64,000 nucleotides of DNA from positions 248,001 through 312,000 of the forward strand of contig NZ_JAJFAX010000002.1 of assembly GCF_019710475.1 (NCBI RefSeq), written 5' to 3'. The first letter of the stretch is position 1; each line of letters starts with the position of its first letter. Below are positions 35,214 through 43,243 of this stretch, piece by piece. The stretch is from Glycomyces sp. TRM65418. Lineage in GTDB: Bacteria > Actinomycetota > Actinomycetes > Mycobacteriales > Micromonosporaceae. The notes beneath the pieces were generated by a model. The model saw nothing but the letters and a program-made list of their open reading frames with translations. It did no database searches and was not told the origin of the DNA. A program made the position numbers and the translations under genes.

Positions 35214-35987
35214 GTGGCCGTCGAGCTGAAGAAGCCCCGCAAGAACCGGCCCGTGTGGCACAAGCTCACCGTGAGCCGCGTCCGGTCGCTCACCGAGGAC
35301 GCCGTCGAGGTCACCCTCGCCGTCCCCGAGGAGCTGCGGCCGGCGTTCGACTTCAAGCCCGGCCAGCACCTCACCTTCCAGCGCGTCGGATCCGACGGCT
35401 CCGAAGTGCGCCGCTCCTACTCGCTCGCCTCCACGCCGCGCGAACTCGCCGAGCACGGCACGCTGCGCCTCGGCATCCGCTCGATCCCCAAGGGCTCGTT
35501 CTCCGGGTACGCGAACCGGCAGCTCCTCCCGGGCGACGTGCTCGAAGTCCTCCCGCCGCTGGGCCACTTCTGGGCCGAGATCCGGTCCGACCGCCACTAC
35601 GGGTCCGTCGTCGCCGGCTCCGGCATCACCCCGATCATCGGCATCGCGACCGCCGCCCTCGAAGCGGGCGCGACCGTGACGCTCCTCTACTCCAACCGCA
35701 CCGAGGAGTCGACCATGTTCGCCGCGGAGCTGCGCGACCTCCGACGCGACCACGGCGAACGGTTCCGCCTGCACCACATCCGCACCCGCGCGACCGGCGA
35801 CTCGCCGCTGCTCACCGGGCGGCTGACGCCGGAGCGGCTCCGCGAAGTCCTCGCCGCCGGGCTCGTCGACCCCCGCGACGTCGACGAGTGGTTCCTCTGC
35901 GGCCCCTACGAGATGGTCATCGGCGTCAAGGACGTCCTCGAAGCCGCCGGCGCGCAGCGCGTCCGCACGGAGCTGTACACGGTCTAG
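35214..35987 (+). CDS. PaaE-type FAD/NAD(P) oxidoreductase without a ferredoxin domain
   Basis: 257 residues. The ferredoxin-NADP reductase module is complete: FDFKPGQHLTF and RRSYSLAS (FAD binding), GSGITPIIGIA (pyridine nucleotide loop), LLYSNRTEESTMFAAEL and WFLCGPYEMV. The order and spacing follow PaaE/PaaK and phenol hydroxylase reductases, which normally continue with a C-terminal plant-type 2Fe-2S ferredoxin of about 90 residues. This protein ends directly after RTELYTV, where that domain would begin, so electrons must pass to a separate carrier. GTG start after AAGGGA. It lies between mqnA and mqnC, so a link to quinone metabolism is possible. Confidence 0.85.
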   Translation: MAVELKKPRKNRPVWHKLTVSRVRSLTEDAVEVTLAVPEELRPAFDFKPGQHLTFQRVGSDGSEVRRSYSLASTPRELAEHGTLRLGIRSIPKGSFSGYANRQLLPGDVLEVLPPLGHFWAEIRSDRHYGSVVAGSGITPIIGIATAALEAGATVTLLYSNRTEESTMFAAELRDLRRDHGERFRLHHIRTRATGDSPLLTGRLTPERLREVLAAGLVDPRDVDEWFLCGPYEMVIGVKDVLEAAGAQRVRTELYTV

Positions 35988-36093
35988 CGGCACGGCACGC
36001 GGCCTCGCCGCGGCCCGTCCTGTGGGGGAGATCCACGAGTCACTGCGATCGGGCGCACTGTCCCCGAACGCGTTCCGGCGTTACGCTTCGTGC

Positions 36094-37239
36094 ATGGCCG
36101 AGATTGACGATGTCCTCGCCCGCGCCGCCGACGGCGGCGCCATCGGCGCCGAGGAAGCCCTGCTGCTCTACACCGAAGCGCCCTTCCACCCCCTGGCCGA
36201 GGCCGCCGACACGGCCCGCCGCCGCCTCATCGGCGACAACATCGTCACCTACCTCATCGACCGCAACATCAACTACACGAACGTGTGCGTCACCGCGTGC
36301 AAGTTCTGCGCCTTCTACCGCGCCCCCAAGCACGACGAGGGCTGGGCGCACCCGATGGAAGAGGTCCTGCGCCGCTGCGGCGAGGCCGTGAGCCTGGGCG
36401 CCACGCAGGTCATGCTCCAGGGCGGGCACCACCCCGACTTCGGCGTCGAGTACTACGAGGAGCTGTTCTCCTCGGTCAAGCGCGAATACCCCGAGCTGGT
36501 GATCCACTCGATCGGGCCCTCGGAGATCGCGCACATGTCGAAGGTCTCCGGCGTCCCGATCGACGAGGCCATCCGGCGCATCAAGGCCGCCGGACTCGAC
36601 TCGATCGCCGGGGCCGGCGCCGAGATGCTCCCGGCGCGGCCGCGCACGGCGCTCGCGCCGCTGAAGGAGTCGGGGGAGCGCTGGCTGGAGATCATGGAGG
36701 CCGCGCACCGGCAGGGCCTGGAGTCGACGGCCACCATGATGATGGGCACCGGCGAGACCGCGGCCGAGCGGATCGAGCACCTGCGGATGATCCGCGACGT
36801 GCAGGACCGCACCGGCGGGTTCCGCTCGTTCATCCCGTGGACCTACCAGCCGGAGAACAACCACCTCAAGGGCCGGACGCAGGCGACCGCGATGGAGTAC
36901 CTGCGGCTGCTGGCGACCGCGCGGCTGTTCTTCCACAACGTGCGCCACCTCCAGTCGTCGTGGCTGACGACCGGGAAGGCCGCGGGCCAGGTGAGCATGC
37001 ACCTCGGCGTGGACGACCTGGGGTCGATCATGCTGGAGGAGAACGTGATCTCCTCGGCCGGTGCGCGGCACCGCTCGCGCCTGTCGGAGCTCGTCGACCT
37101 GATCCGCACGGCCGACCGCATCCCCGCGCAGCGCAACACCCTGTACGAGCGGATGGCGATCCACTGGACCCCCGCCGACGACCCGACCGACGACCGGATC
37201 CGGTCCCACTTCTCGACGATCGTCGAGAGCATGAGCTAG
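36094..37239 (+). CDS. mqnC: Cyclic dehypoxanthine futalosine synthase MqnC (radical SAM)
   Basis: 381 residues. The 4Fe-4S radical SAM motif is C65-x3-C69-x2-C72 (CVTACKFCAFYRAP), followed by VMLQGGHHPDFGVEYYEELF and GAGAEML, typical of MqnC. It cyclises dehypoxanthine futalosine in the third committed step of the futalosine pathway. No ribosome-binding site precedes ATG 36094, but TACGCT ends 6 bases before it, so a leaderless mRNA is likely. A longer frame from 36022 exists. A strong convergent terminator follows. Confidence 0.92.
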   Translation: MAEIDDVLARAADGGAIGAEEALLLYTEAPFHPLAEAADTARRRLIGDNIVTYLIDRNINYTNVCVTACKFCAFYRAPKHDEGWAHPMEEVLRRCGEAVSLGATQVMLQGGHHPDFGVEYYEELFSSVKREYPELVIHSIGPSEIAHMSKVSGVPIDEAIRRIKAAGLDSIAGAGAEMLPARPRTALAPLKESGERWLEIMEAAHRQGLESTATMMMGTGETAAERIEHLRMIRDVQDRTGGFRSFIPWTYQPENNHLKGRTQATAMEYLRLLATARLFFHNVRHLQSSWLTTGKAAGQVSMHLGVDDLGSIMLEENVISSAGARHRSRLSELVDLIRTADRIPAQRNTLYERMAIHWTPADDPTDDRIRSHFSTIVESMS

Positions 37240-37410
37240 AGCTCGACCATTGTGGCGGAGCTGCGGGCGAACTGAAGGCGAGCGGCGGGTCCCTGCGAAA
37301 GGGGCGCTCCGCCACGGTACGGCCCGCAGGCTTCGCCGAAGCCCGGGCATCCCGATCCGAATCGGCGCGGCGCCGGTGACCTCGAGTCGCGTGGCGGAAA
37401 GGTGAGCGGA

Positions 37411-37450
37411 GTGTCCCGGCAAATCGGGCGTTCGCAAGCGCCCCCGACGC
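37411..37450 (+). repeat. Dispersed intergenic repeat, copy 2
   Basis: Matches 28932-28971 at 33 of 40 ungapped positions, same orientation. It lies in the 300-base gap between mqnC and the protease gene, which holds no gene. Confidence 0.6.
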
Positions 37451-37480
37451 CATGATGCGCTCGGGGCACGACATCACGTC

Positions 37481-37528
37481 TGAACGGTCGGGGCGGCGAT
37501 CCGCATGGATCGCCGCCCCGACCGTTCA
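37481..37528. terminator. Very strong bidirectional terminator
   Basis: A perfect 22-base stem (37481-37502 with 37507-37528) around the loop GCAT. It lies between convergent mqnC and the protease gene, 12 bases from the protease stop. Confidence 0.85.
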
Positions 37529-37539
37529 CTGTGGATCCG

Positions 37540-38805
37540 TCAGATCAGGTGGCCGATCTCGGCCTTGATCAGCTGGGCGTTCACGCCCGAGTTCGGGCAG
37601 CCGCCGAAGTGGTGCAGGGCGATCACCTCGTGCGTGTCCCGCGACAGCACCGGCGAGCCCGAGGACCCGAACTCGGTGTCGCAGTAGTACGCGATGTCGC
37701 TGCCGGCCACGTAACCGTCGTAGACCGCCTGCTTGACCACGCAGTTGCCGCCGTCCACCGCGGAGTCCATCGCGATCTCCGTGGGCCGGCCCGCCGGGTG
37801 CTGCGGGATGTAGATCGCCTCGCCCCGCCGGGCCGCCCCCTTGGCCAGCTCCAGGTGCCCGAACCGCTCGATCCGGTCGAAGTCGTCCACGGTGAACAGC
37901 GTGTAGTCCAACGACTTCGACGTCGCCAGGACCTGCGCGCCCGTCACCTTCACCGGCGCGTTCGCGAGGGTCGTCCCGCACGCCACGCAGTCGTAGCCGA
38001 ACCACACCTCGGTCTGCTGCGCCTCCCACGTCTCCTTGAAGCAGTGGTTGTTGGTCAGCAGCCGGTTCGCCTCGCCCACCCGGAACGCCGTGCACAGCAC
38101 GGTCCCGTCGATGAGCAGCCGCGCCACCGGCTCGGAGCGGTCCACCACCTCCGGGTACGAGGTCCGGTAGCAGGCCGAGGGCCGCTTCTCGTCGCCCTGG
38201 CAGATGCTCTCCTCCGGCCGCGACCGGTCGGTCCGCTCCGCCACGAGGTCGTCCACCACGTCAGGGGCGAACCCGTACGCGGCCTTGTCGATCACCGCGC
38301 CCAGCGCGGCCGAGACCGGCGCGTCGTCGCCGCGGTGCAGCTCCACGATCGCGGTGTCGCCGGTGATCGAGGTCGCCCACCGGTCGACCATCGACTCCTC
38401 GTACCGGTACGACTCGGACCCGTCGGGGCTCGACACCGTCACGTAGTCGCCCGCGTTCAGCAGCAGCCGTTCGAAGTGGACCTTCACGTACCCCGCGTCG
38501 GGGCCGGAGACCTTCACCGTGTCGGCGCCGTCCGCGTACGTCAGCGACTCGGTCAGCTCCTCGACCTGGCCGACGTCGATGAGGCCGAGCAGCGAGTCGT
38601 CGACCGGCAGGATCTCGGCGGTCCGGTCCAGGAGGCCGGTCACGGGGTCGTCGTCGGCGAACGCGTTGGGGACCACCACGGCCGCCGCGCCCACCGCCAG
38701 CGCCCCGGCCGTCGCCGCCAGGATCGCCTTGCGGCGCTTGCGTCCGGCCCCGCCCTGCCCGGTCCGCTCCTGCCCGGTTCGTGGATTCCGCACGCTTGCC
38801 GCCAC
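37540..38805 (-). CDS. Secreted trypsin-like serine protease
   Basis: 421 residues from GTG 38805, with GAAAGGGG 7 bases upstream. A signal or signal-anchor segment lies at about 24-50 (KRRKAILAATAGALAVGAAAV...AFA). A pro-region of about 150 residues follows. The chymotrypsin-fold catalytic triad is His254 (TNNHC), Asp300 (SLDYTLF) and Ser382 (EFGSSGSPVLS), and several Cys pairs suggest disulfides. The form resembles lysyl-endopeptidase/Achromobacter-type and V8-like secreted proteases. Substrates are unknown. It is monocistronic, with its own strong terminator. Confidence 0.85.
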   Translation of the reverse strand: MAASVRNPRTGQERTGQGGAGRKRRKAILAATAGALAVGAAAVVVPNAFADDDPVTGLLDRTAEILPVDDSLLGLIDVGQVEELTESLTYADGADTVKVSGPDAGYVKVHFERLLLNAGDYVTVSSPDGSESYRYEESMVDRWATSITGDTAIVELHRGDDAPVSAALGAVIDKAAYGFAPDVVDDLVAERTDRSRPEESICQGDEKRPSACYRTSYPEVVDRSEPVARLLIDGTVLCTAFRVGEANRLLTNNHCFKETWEAQQTEVWFGYDCVACGTTLANAPVKVTGAQVLATSKSLDYTLFTVDDFDRIERFGHLELAKGAARRGEAIYIPQHPAGRPTEIAMDSAVDGGNCVVKQAVYDGYVAGSDIAYYCDTEFGSSGSPVLSRDTHEVIALHHFGGCPNSGVNAQLIKAEIGHLI

Positions 38806-38916
38806 GGTCGGCCCCTTTCGTGAGAGATGTGTCGACCGTTCAACGAGCGAGGCGGGCGGAAGTTGCGCCGCGGCAGGCGCGAACGCGAGCGTCACACCGC
38901 CGAGGCGGGCGTCGGG

Positions 38917-40683
38917 CTACCGTTCCGCCGCCGCGCGGCAGTGCTCCAGGATGTCGTTGAGGCCCTTGCGCGTCGCCAGGACCAGCAGCGTGTCGCCGTG
39001 CTTGATCCGGTAGGCCGCGTCCGGGTTCCAGTTGGTCGCGCCGCCCGAGCGCCGGATCGCGATCAGCCGGTGCGAGCCGACCTTCGTCGCCAGCTCGGCG
39101 GCGGCGTCGTCGAGCCGCGCGCCCTCGCCGACCTCGAACGCCTCGATGTACGCGATGTGCCCGCGCACCGGGATGGTCACGAGCACCTTGTCGTCGGTGA
39201 GCCGCTGCGCGAAACTCGCCGAGGCCACCTCGGGCGCGCTGTAGGAGGCGTGCGGCGGGGCCTCCTGCGGCGGCGTGGACCGGTTCAGGTTCTGGCGGAT
39301 CAGCGCCGCGAACTCCGGGTTGTAGATCCGCATGACGGTGCGCAGCCCCGGGTTGCACTCCAGGCCCGACAGCGCCGTCTCCAGGTTCGCCTCGTCCTGT
39401 TTGGCCATCGTCACCAGGGACCGGCAGTGCCCGATGTCGGCCTCCTTCAGGATCTCCTGGCTGCTGGCGTCGCCGAGCAGCACCTGCGCGCCCTTCGACC
39501 GCGCGGCCCGCACGCCCATCGCGTCGCGGTTCTTCTCGATCGCCACCACCGGGATCTTCCGGTCCCGGAGCTTCTCGACCACGCGGGTCCCCATGTTGCC
39601 CAGGCCCACGACGATCACGTGGTCGCGCGCCCGCCGGGTGCGCCGGCCCTCCGAGAGCGCGTACCGCCGGTCGACCACGGCCTGCACGATGGCGCCGGTC
39701 GCGAACGGGATCAGGAGCGAGCCGCTCAGGACCACCACCGCGTGCGTGGCCTTGAGCAGGCCGTCCGCCTTCATGTCCGGGTCGATGCCGCCGCCGGCGA
39801 GCAGCGCGAGCAGGTAGAACACGTCGCCTTCGCCGCCGGGCGGGTTCGAGCCGCTGTTGTTGCGCGCCAGCACGGCGAACCCGGCGAGGAAGATCACGAA
39901 CAGCGCGAGCGCGAGCGCCATGAGGCTCTTGTTGAGCATCCCCCGCAGGGAACCGGCCGACTCCTTGACCGCCCGCACCGCCGACGTCACGGTCGGGCGG
40001 ATCCGCGCCTGCCGCCGGTCCCGGGCCAGGCACAGGTACCGGAGCGCCTCGGTCTCGTCCTCGGGGATGAGCTCGATGCCCGCCTGGTTGCCGCTCGCGA
40101 CGATCCACTGCGACTCGGCGCGCTCCTCGCGCCGCCGCGACAGGTACAGCCGGCGCCCCCACACGTCGATGTCGCCCGGCGGGAGCTGCTGGAGCGCCGC
40201 CAGCGCGTACGTGTCGGCGACCATGTCGGCGTCGGACTCGACGTACACGCCGTCCTCGTCGTCGCCGAGGAGCTTCTGGATGTTGTCGCGCAGTCCGCTG
40301 TTGTACATGCGGATGACCAGGCGCGGCAGGGTCTCGTCGCCGAGGTAGTGGGACATCTCCCGGATCTTCAGCGCCAGGTGGAGGTTGCCGACGTCGTTCT
40401 GGTCCATGAGGGCCACCGCGTACGCGTCGGTGAGCCCGGCCTCCCGGACGGCCTCGGCGGTGATCGCGGGCCGGGTGTAGACCACGAGGTTGCGGTTGTT
40501 CTCGGCCTCTTTGCGGATCTCGTCGCGCTGCCCGCCGGGGCCGTCGGGGAAGACGGCGATGACGCGGAAGGCGTAGCGCTCGATGAGGTGCTTGATGAAG
40601 CGGAGCGTCAGTCCGTTGTCGCCCACCACGATGACGCGGCGCTCGGCGGGACCGTCGTCGAAGCGTGCATGCCGGGGGTGCAT
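38917..40683 (-). CDS. Membrane protein with two TrkA-N (RCK) domains
   Basis: 588 residues. An N-terminal Rossmann TrkA-N domain (about 15-170, VIVVGDNGLTLRFIKHL) is followed by two hydrophobic segments (near 258-278 and 325-345) with a short intervening loop (GGEGDVFYLLALLAGGGI). A second TrkA-N domain (DHVIVVGLGNMGTRVVEKL, GxGxxG) and a C-terminal TrkA-C-like region follow. The layout is that of RCK-gated ion channels of the CASTOR/POLLUX type, but no TVGYG filter is visible, so potassium selectivity is not shown. NAD(H) or nucleotide binding is likely. TACACT ends 6 bases before the ATG, suggesting leaderless transcription. Confidence 0.8.
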   Translation of the reverse strand: MHPRHARFDDGPAERRVIVVGDNGLTLRFIKHLIERYAFRVIAVFPDGPGGQRDEIRKEAENNRNLVVYTRPAITAEAVREAGLTDAYAVALMDQNDVGNLHLALKIREMSHYLGDETLPRLVIRMYNSGLRDNIQKLLGDDEDGVYVESDADMVADTYALAALQQLPPGDIDVWGRRLYLSRRREERAESQWIVASGNQAGIELIPEDETEALRYLCLARDRRQARIRPTVTSAVRAVKESAGSLRGMLNKSLMALALALFVIFLAGFAVLARNNSGSNPPGGEGDVFYLLALLAGGGIDPDMKADGLLKATHAVVVLSGSLLIPFATGAIVQAVVDRRYALSEGRRTRRARDHVIVVGLGNMGTRVVEKLRDRKIPVVAIEKNRDAMGVRAARSKGAQVLLGDASSQEILKEADIGHCRSLVTMAKQDEANLETALSGLECNPGLRTVMRIYNPEFAALIRQNLNRSTPPQEAPPHASYSAPEVASASFAQRLTDDKVLVTIPVRGHIAYIEAFEVGEGARLDDAAAELATKVGSHRLIAIRRSGGATNWNPDAAYRIKHGDTLLVLATRKGLNDILEHCRAAAER

Positions 40684-40753
40684 GGGACGAGTGTACGGAC
40701 CGTTCGCAAACGATTGCGGCCCAAGATCATTCGGTTCGGACCGTGGGAGCGCG

Positions 40754-41794
40754 CTAGCGGCGGTCGGCGAGCCGCGCGAGGAGCTCGTCGACGTCGGTCT
40801 CGTAGTCGTACCAGTCGACGTCGTGGACGAAGCCGAGTTCGGCGTTGATCCAGCGGACGTCGTCGGCGGCCTCCAGGGTCCAGGTCTGGACGTCCACGAG
40901 CTGCGGCTCGGCGCGGCGCAGCTCGGTGAGCAGCCGGGCCTTCATGGTCATGGCGAGCCCGTAGGAGCGGTGCTCGGGGGCGACGACGGTGTCGTACTGG
41001 TCGGCGCGGGTGGGCCGCTGCGCGGAGACGACGAGTTCGGTGAGGCCCACGACGTTCCCGTAGGGCTCGCTGACGGCGACGGCGATGTGCGAGCGCATGC
41101 CGCGGCGGGCGAGGGTCGCGAACGAGTCGCGCAGGGCCGGCGCGTACGCCGAGCCGCGCCATTCGGGGACGAACGCGACGTTGCCGGGGCTGGAGCGCAG
41201 GTTGGCCTTGACGTCGGCGTAGGAGTCCATGAGGCGGTCGGGGAGGCCCCCGGCGTGGTACTCGAGGCGGTATCCGGCGGCGAGGCGCCCGGCGGCGTGC
41301 TCGATCTTCTCCCAGTCGATCTCGGCCCAGCGCAGGAGGTGGCGCTGCTCGACCTCGGTGCGGGCGAAACCGTGCCGGTCGTAGAAGCCGACCGCGGGGG
41401 TGGTGGCGATGACCTCGACGGAGAGGGTCTTGCAGCCGTGCTCCTTGGCGCATTCGGCGACGGCGCGCAGCAGCCGGGAGCCGACCCCCTTGCCGCGCGC
41501 GGAGGGGCGGGTGGACATCTCGACGACGCCGGTGCCGGCCTGCTCGCCGCCGCTCTGGTCGCCGCTGAAGAGGACGAGGCTGGCGTGGCCCACGAGGTCG
41601 CCGTCGGCGTCGCGGTCCAGGAACAGGAACCGCCGGTCCCCGGGCAGGATCCCGGTGAGGTAGTCGCCGAGGCGGTCGGTGCGCCATCGCGGCTCGGCGG
41701 GCATGTCCGCGGCGGTCATGTCGTTGAGCACCGAGCACCAGTCGCGGAGGTCGTCGTCCGTCATCTCGCCGGGAGCGAGCCGCTTCAGGGGCAT
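40754..41794 (-). CDS. Tandem GNAT acetyltransferase
   Basis: 346 residues with two GNAT-like halves. The first (about 1-165) has a full acetyl-CoA loop (VEMSTRPSARGKGVGSRLL) and VEVIATTPAVGFYDRHGFA. The second (about 190-346) has TVVAPEHRSYGLAMTMKARLL and a terminal WINAELGFVHD. Double-GNAT proteins include mycothiol synthase, which also has two such halves, but the characteristic MshD motifs were not confirmed, so the substrate is left open. AAGGATAAGAG precedes the ATG. Confidence 0.82.
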   Translation of the reverse strand: MPLKRLAPGEMTDDDLRDWCSVLNDMTAADMPAEPRWRTDRLGDYLTGILPGDRRFLFLDRDADGDLVGHASLVLFSGDQSGGEQAGTGVVEMSTRPSARGKGVGSRLLRAVAECAKEHGCKTLSVEVIATTPAVGFYDRHGFARTEVEQRHLLRWAEIDWEKIEHAAGRLAAGYRLEYHAGGLPDRLMDSYADVKANLRSSPGNVAFVPEWRGSAYAPALRDSFATLARRGMRSHIAVAVSEPYGNVVGLTELVVSAQRPTRADQYDTVVAPEHRSYGLAMTMKARLLTELRRAEPQLVDVQTWTLEAADDVRWINAELGFVHDVDWYDYETDVDELLARLADRR

Positions 41795-41867
41795 CTCTTA
41801 TCCTTACCCGAAATCGTCACCGAACGGAACCCCCGCCTCACGGAATGCTGCGATTCGGGGCCTGATG

Positions 41868-42755
41868 TCAAGCCGTGCTCTTCCTGCCGTATTCGTCCGC
41901 CCGGTCGAAGACCTTCCGGACGTAGCTGTCGAGGTGGTTGTAGCTGAAGACGCCCTCGTACCAGCCGGCGGGCGTCGACATGTCGCGGCCGTCGTGGCAG
42001 AGGTAGTTCGCGGCGGCCGTCACCGCGTCGTCGATGTCGTGCGGGTTGTGGACGCCGTCCTCGTCGCCGTCGGCCTTCCAGCGCTCCCACGTGCTGGGGA
42101 GGAACTGCATGGGGCCCATCTCGGCGTACTCGGCGCCGATGATCTCGGTCATCGTGGTGCCGTCCGCCTGGATCCGGTTCCCGCCGTGCGTCCCGTGGTT
42201 GGTCTCGGTCGCGCCGATCCCCGCCAGGGTGGTCCACGTGAGGTTGCAGTCGGGGTTCTCGACCGCGGAGAGGAGCTCGGCGCGGCCGTACGCGACCAGG
42301 GCCCGCTCGGGGATTCCCAGCGCGCTGAGGCTCGCGGCCCACGACTCGATGTCCGCCGGCCCCGCCGGAGTCGTGGCGGCCTCGGTGGGGGACTGCGTCG
42401 GGGACTGGGCCGGCGACTCGGCGGTCACCGTGTCGCCCACCGGCTCGGTGTCGGCCGGCAGGCCCGGATCGGGGGCGTTCTCCAGGGCGCCCTCGGGGCT
42501 GAGCACGAGCGGGGGCTCTTCGGTCTCGGGGGTCGGCTCGGTCCCGTAGGACCAGGCCGGGCCCGCCCCGGGCACGATGAACCAGCCCGCGGCGAGCGCC
42601 CCGGCGAGCGCCAGGGTCGTCGCGGCGACCTGGACGCCGAGGCGTCCGGCCGGGGCGCGCAGCCCGCGGTGGCAGGCGCGCAGACCCCTGCCGAGGGCCT
42701 TGAGGGCCCGCCACGGCAGGACGGCGATGCGGCGGAGGAGGAGCGCGAACCACAC
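41868..42755 (-). CDS. Lytic murein transglycosylase (MltB/SLT-like)
   Basis: 295 residues from GTG 42755, with AGAAAGGA upstream. A membrane anchor or signal lies at about 30-55. A Thr/Pro/Glu linker (60-130) leads to a lysozyme-like domain: WTTLAGIGATETNHGTHGG (catalytic Glu in TETNHG), EMGPMQFLPSTWERWKADGD and DIDDAVTAAANYLC. It cleaves the MurNAc-GlcNAc bond with 1,6-anhydro formation during wall remodelling. Such membrane-tethered forms are common in actinomycetes. It is divergent from the cyclase gene. Confidence 0.88.
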   Translation of the reverse strand: MWFALLLRRIAVLPWRALKALGRGLRACHRGLRAPAGRLGVQVAATTLALAGALAAGWFIVPGAGPAWSYGTEPTPETEEPPLVLSPEGALENAPDPGLPADTEPVGDTVTAESPAQSPTQSPTEAATTPAGPADIESWAASLSALGIPERALVAYGRAELLSAVENPDCNLTWTTLAGIGATETNHGTHGGNRIQADGTTMTEIIGAEYAEMGPMQFLPSTWERWKADGDEDGVHNPHDIDDAVTAAANYLCHDGRDMSTPAGWYEGVFSYNHLDSYVRKVFDRADEYGRKSTA

Positions 42756-43243
42756 GGGAACGGATCGTCCTTTCTCGATCGGGGCGTGACGGGGAGGACT
42801 CAGGGGGCGGCGGCGTCCCGCACGGGCGCGGCCGGTGGGGCGCCGCTGTCGCGGTCGGGGTGCCGGAGGGCCCAGTATGCACCCGTGCACGTCGGCGGAG
42901 CCGTCGGGCGACGCATTCGCGAGGGACCGGACTGAATGCGAGTATTCCCTAGTTCCGTCCCCGCGGGCAACGCCTGAGGGCCAATAATTCCGAAATCGGC
43001 CGCGACCGGCGGCCGATCGGATCGTTCTCATAACGGATCGGTGGTTGCCACGAGCAAACCCGCGGAGAGAGGACCTCACGACCGCGTCGGCGCAGGAAAC
43101 CGCGCACAGACCGGGTGCCAGTTCCCATCACGGCAGGTAACCGACTGAGATGGGGGAGACACTGTGAGGCCGCTGGGCAATGTGCCCGCGCACCAGCGCG
43201 CCACAGCCCGGCATACGGGGGCTGAACGAAAGTTGATCGACAC
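42756..43243. other. Divergent 488-base region between transglycosylase and cyclase genes
   Basis: No gene recognised. The stretch 42935-43040 is relatively AT-rich (GCGAGTATTCCCTAGTTC and following) and probably contains both promoters. No clear operator palindrome was found. Confidence 0.4.

Noticed and set aside
37531-38823. 430-codon plus-strand frame opposite the serine protease
   Set aside because: Antisense shadow rich in Arg, His and Val. The catalytic triad and signal peptide on the minus strand identify the real gene.
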